A program made the translations under genes and the position numbers. Of a stretch of 57,470 bases of DNA, positions 54,278-57,470 are shown piece after piece (the stretch's first letter is position 1; each line of letters begins with the position of its first letter). The DNA is from Fibrobacter sp. Its GTDB lineage: Bacteria > Fibrobacterota > Chitinivibrionia > Chitinivibrionales > Chitinispirillaceae. Under the pieces are notes generated by a model that had not been told where the DNA came from, did not search any database, and saw only the letters and a program-made list of their open reading frames with translations. The stretch is from contig JAAZBG010000327.1 in the NCBI GenBank assembly GCA_012513915.1, forward strand, positions 1 to 57,470, written 5' to 3'.

Positions 54278-55012
54278 ATGAATTTTGAGGTTAATTTATT
54301 CTCTGTGTTTTTTGTAATTCTGATGATATACCTGACGGTAGCAGCTCCTGTTTCGGGATATTTTGAACTTAAAAAACTGAAAAACTTTGAATCTTCCAGT
54401 GAAAACAAAAAGCTCAAGGAGTATCGACACATTATTATCTGGTCGTGGATTCCTGTGTTACTCATTTTTTTGCAAATACCATTATCAGATATGACACTCT
54501 GCAATCTGGGTTTCAGATGGATAGCTATAAATCCAGATGCGTTTAGCAACTGGATTGTGATTCCATTTGTTGTAGTATGTCTTATCTATTTTTTGTACAA
54601 CGTCTACTTGATTATCATTATGAAAACAGATGAAAAGGTAAGAGCTGAAGCGTCGAAAAAGCTTCCGGATGATATCACGCTGCTTCTTCCGGTTACAAAA
54701 CAGGAGAAAAAAACATGGGTATACGTTGCGTTAACTGCGGGTATTACTGAAGAGATAGTGTACAGGGGTTATCTATTTTTTGCTTTGGAATTTCTTTTTC
54801 CATCACTTTCGATATTTTATACGCTGCTGATCTCAACCGTTCTGTTTGGCATTGGGCATTTATATCAGGGAAAAGATGCTGTTAAACCAGTCATTTTAGG
54901 ATTATTATTCGGTTTTTCATACATAGTATTCGATTCAATTATTCCGGTTATGCTTCTTCATATTACTCAGGATCTGGTTGTTACGGATTTAATTGACGGA
55001 CAGAATGTCTGA
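54278..55012 (+). CDS. CPBP (CAAX-like) intramembrane metalloprotease
   Basis: A 244-residue membrane protein with about seven to eight membrane segments. The catalytic set is visible: Glu158-Glu159...Arg163 (GITEEIVYRGYLF), His194 (FGIGHLYQG) and His228 (LLHITQDL). Bacterial members process or protect against peptides such as bacteriocins, or act in protein maturation; here no peptide or bacteriocin gene is nearby. Start ATG 54278; the ribosome site is weak. Confidence 0.9.
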   Translation: MNFEVNLFSVFFVILMIYLTVAAPVSGYFELKKLKNFESSSENKKLKEYRHIIIWSWIPVLLIFLQIPLSDMTLCNLGFRWIAINPDAFSNWIVIPFVVVCLIYFLYNVYLIIIMKTDEKVRAEASKKLPDDITLLLPVTKQEKKTWVYVALTAGITEEIVYRGYLFFALEFLFPSLSIFYTLLISTVLFGIGHLYQGKDAVKPVILGLLFGFSYIVFDSIIPVMLLHITQDLVVTDLIDGQNV

Positions 55013-55078
55013 AAAGGATTCCAATGAGGCTTTGACAGAGAAGAACAAACAAAGTCCATGTATCCCTAATCGTAAAGT

Positions 55079-55101
55079 GTCCCTCCTCCATAAGGAGGGA
55101 C
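55079..55101. terminator. Perfect hairpin between CPBP and CotH genes
   Basis: Arms GTCCCTCCT and AGGAGGGAC (9 bases) around loop CCATA, between convergent genes. No T run follows; it could be a terminator or another small GC-rich palindrome. Confidence 0.45.
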
Positions 55102-55181
55102 TCAAAATTAGCCATGCGTTATGCAGTGTATTTCTTTGTGACAACGTTGCATTTAGCAAACAGAACGTAACCGTACCTACC

Positions 55182-57254
55182 TCATTTTTCTATTGTCATC
55201 TTCCATTGTATCGCCTCATTACCTGCTTTGATCTGTCCGATATACATGCCAGGTGCAAGCCCGATGTTTTTTACGTGGTAAGAATATTCACCGGCATTCT
55301 TTTTTTCTACTACATTAAAAACTTCACGACCAAGTATAGAATAGAGGCGAAGATTAATGTTTACTGCATTGGCGAGATTCAAACGTGCAACTCCTCTTTT
55401 GGAATCATAACAAAATGTCCTTAAGAGATGGGCGGAATTTCTAATTGTTGGCTTATTAACCTTTGATGAATTTTTCAGTACGAGACTCATGTTATTTATT
55501 GTTACCACACTGCCATTAAAGGGTTGACCTCCTATACTGAATGCCAGAGCACAATTATTATCGCTATTCGAAACGATAAACGTGCCCTTATAATGTTGAG
55601 TCTCTGTGGAACAATTTACCGATTTGGAAAAATAAGAGCTAAAGGGCATATAATTTTGCTGGATATCTAATGTGATAGGAAGAGCCGCACTGCATTTGTA
55701 ATCGAATGACAATTCGTACTCATCTCCTTTTTTAAACATTAATCCACTGGATACAATTTGTACTTCCCATGATTCTTCACCACCATTTTCAATTGACATT
55801 GTCACACCCTGTGTTGGCAGTATTTCATAGGTCATTTTTACATTAGCTGAATTTGCAAGAGCAAGAATAGTACTTACTGCAATTATATTGGTTGCCGGAG
55901 TTTGTTCGTTACCACTTTCATCAGGGAATATTCCACTTAAAAAATCGTCTGAACTGTAATAGTTTGTTAACCACGTTATGCGTTTATCCAGCCAATCGGA
56001 AAGATAGGTATAGTGGTCTTTATATGACGTAAGAGCAACTATTTCTTTAGGCTCAATATATACCTGTTTTCCCAGTATGTTATCCCATTTGTCAAAATTC
56101 CTGCAATAGGACTTATAATTTGCTTCTGCTTCGATAGTTACTGCTTCCGGAAGCTTGTTTATTTTGTCAATGAGCGCAGCCCATCTCTGTTGTACTGAAT
56201 CACGAAACCATTTATTTCGAAGGGCATAACAGAACCATGGATTGGAATTAGCATTAACATTGAGAACATGGTATGGACTGATCCCGGCCCATGCATCAAA
56301 CCCCTTGACACAGTTAGCATTGCCAATAGCAAGGTCGAAATCCCATGGCGGACCAAATTCAAGTTTATCACCGGCATTTTTAAACGAATAAAAACTCGAC
56401 CAGCCGACATCAACATTCTTTACGATTTCGTTCAGAATATATATGTCAACTAATGAATTCAGATTAATGTATTGTTCAGCCTCTGCCTGATCACCGTTTT
56501 TTAATGAATTAAAACATTTATTCATATATCCGGAGATATACTCAATCTGCTGTTGTTTAATTGATGCTGTTTGTGATAGTTCACTTTTAACTCCGAATGT
56601 TTCCTTGTCAACCGTAAAGGGGTTCTTTTCTTCATAACGTGACATTTCGGTCAAATAACCGTTATTTTCAATTTCTTCAGGATTTTCAGTTATTGCAACC
56701 CGGGATTTATTGACATTGATATCTTCGCAAAGTAAATAAACGCCCTGGTATTCATTGTTAATAATTAATTCTACCGAAAGACAGTTTGGCGAAAACAGTA
56801 ATCCATCCAGCGAATCAGCTATTCTTAATGTTGATAAATTTCGTAAAAGAGAGCCATCAAAGCAATTCGAAATGAGGCACCATGTTTTGGCACTTCCAAC
56901 ACCAACATTCAGAATATTTTGCTTTTCTTCGAATTTTACTTTGTAACTTTTCTTATCAGCCATCAATGTAGCATTTCCCCGAAACCTTATGGATATGACC
57001 GAATCAGTCATTTCGTAACCGCCTTGTTTATTTATCACACTTATCTTTGCGTTGGTATATTCCTCCTTTGAATTGATCGTATCACCGACATCTGTAGCAA
57101 TTTTAATGATTGGCATTTCAAACTGACTGAACTCATCAACAGTTTTTGTTACAGATGCATTTGTACCTGACTCTTGTAAACTGGAATTACTTAAACCGTA
57201 AAGGTTCATCGAAATAAAAATGATACAGAAGCCCAATAGAACACCTTGTTTCAT
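55182..57254 (-). CDS. CotH-kinase family exported protein with carbohydrate-binding-like module and T9SS-type C-terminal domain
   Basis: A 690-residue exported protein. Signal peptide 1-20 (MKQGVLLGFCIIFISMNLYG). The CotH kinase domain covers about 45-400: RFRGNATL (90-97), KKSYKVKFEE (101-110), CEDINVNKSRV and the metal site DFDLAIGN (305-312). CotH-type kinases phosphorylate proteins using ATP and in fibre degraders occur on surface complexes. Residues about 455-610 look like a CBM4/9-type jelly roll (SWEVQIVSSGL, YELSFDYKCS). The last ~75 residues are a T9SS-type sorting domain (LRLYSILGREVFNV, LAPGMYIGQIKAG). GGAGG lies 4 bases before the ATG. It is the first gene on its strand. Confidence 0.9.
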   Translation of the reverse strand: MKQGVLLGFCIIFISMNLYGLSNSSLQESGTNASVTKTVDEFSQFEMPIIKIATDVGDTINSKEEYTNAKISVINKQGGYEMTDSVISIRFRGNATLMADKKSYKVKFEEKQNILNVGVGSAKTWCLISNCFDGSLLRNLSTLRIADSLDGLLFSPNCLSVELIINNEYQGVYLLCEDINVNKSRVAITENPEEIENNGYLTEMSRYEEKNPFTVDKETFGVKSELSQTASIKQQQIEYISGYMNKCFNSLKNGDQAEAEQYINLNSLVDIYILNEIVKNVDVGWSSFYSFKNAGDKLEFGPPWDFDLAIGNANCVKGFDAWAGISPYHVLNVNANSNPWFCYALRNKWFRDSVQQRWAALIDKINKLPEAVTIEAEANYKSYCRNFDKWDNILGKQVYIEPKEIVALTSYKDHYTYLSDWLDKRITWLTNYYSSDDFLSGIFPDESGNEQTPATNIIAVSTILALANSANVKMTYEILPTQGVTMSIENGGEESWEVQIVSSGLMFKKGDEYELSFDYKCSAALPITLDIQQNYMPFSSYFSKSVNCSTETQHYKGTFIVSNSDNNCALAFSIGGQPFNGSVVTINNMSLVLKNSSKVNKPTIRNSAHLLRTFCYDSKRGVARLNLANAVNINLRLYSILGREVFNVVEKKNAGEYSYHVKNIGLAPGMYIGQIKAGNEAIQWKMTIEK

Positions 57255-57470
57255 AACGCCTCCACTGATATTGTTAATAGCTTACTACTGATCATATTTG
57301 AAGAGAATATTTATCAAAATTAAACAGCTTAATGGTTATTTTGCATTTTTAAACCATGATGCATTTACACATTCGAAGTACGCTTTTTCCACCAGAACCA
57401 TTTGTATACGCTGAGAAAAAAAACGATAATGCTATCTATGTCCCCTCTCACACAAAAACCCCGCTAAACC

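Noticed and set aside
54993-55424. 143-codon plus-strand frame overlapping the CPBP end
   Set aside because: More than half is antisense to the CotH gene, no ribosome site and no recognisable protein.

Overview
The window looks like a chromosomal piece of a moderately AT-rich, Gram-negative, probably anaerobic bacterium. Housekeeping genes (glyQS, ddl, tsaB, purC, cmk, rpsA, lspA, an rluD-type synthase, metH, folE) sit among large exported proteins. Three of these exported proteins end in a type IX secretion (T9SS)-like C-terminal domain, and one of the three is also a gingipain/PorU-like C25 peptidase. Other genes are a very large acyl-CoA dehydratase activase fusion, a CotH-kinase protein with a carbohydrate-binding-like module, and a GH43 enzyme. 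Together this suggests a fibre-degrading member of the Fibrobacterota/Bacteroidota side of the tree, most likely Fibrobacterota. That placement is inference from gene content, not a phylogenetic result.

Layout. 0-4.5 kb (minus strand) is a tight operon, glyQS-ddl-tsaB-PP2C phosphatase, followed by the start of an exported protein cut by the window edge. The ddl/glyQS and tsaB/ddl pairs overlap by 4 bases. 4.5-4.7 kb is a GC-rich palindromic repeat, followed by purC (minus). 5.9-12.4 kb holds an orphan DRE-TIM aldolase, cmk-rpsA with a clear terminator, a UbiA-type prenyltransferase (minus), lspA and an RluD-type pseudouridine synthase. 12.6-18.2 kb is one 1861-residue surface protein with Ig-like repeats. 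18.5-22.3 kb is B12-dependent metH plus a small unknown gene. 22.4-24.1 kb is a transglutaminase-like unknown protein (minus), divergent from the 1463-residue activase at 24.5-28.9 kb. 29.2-33.2 kb is the C25/PorU-like peptidase, followed by ppnP (minus).

34.2-43.1 kb holds a hybrid histidine kinase, folE, an aldo/keto reductase, a PIN-like protein, a lipoprotein/His-rich exported pair and a second histidine kinase. 43.2-57.3 kb looks like accessory DNA with frequent strand switches. It carries a lasso-peptide-B2-like orphan whose catalytic His is replaced, a DJ-1/PfpI protein, an MFS transporter, two serine beta-lactamase-like hydrolases, a three-gene ABC exporter, an ICMT-like methyltransferase, the GH43 protein, a CPBP protease and the CotH protein. 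GC-rich inverted repeats recur here. One copy of a tandem pair supplies the last ~27 codons of the ABC ATPase.

The most coherent biological theme is cell-surface export: a PorU-like sortase candidate and CTD-bearing cargo, lipoprotein processing by LspA, and plant-polymer-related modules. No rRNA, tRNA, CRISPR array, transposase or prophage was recognised.
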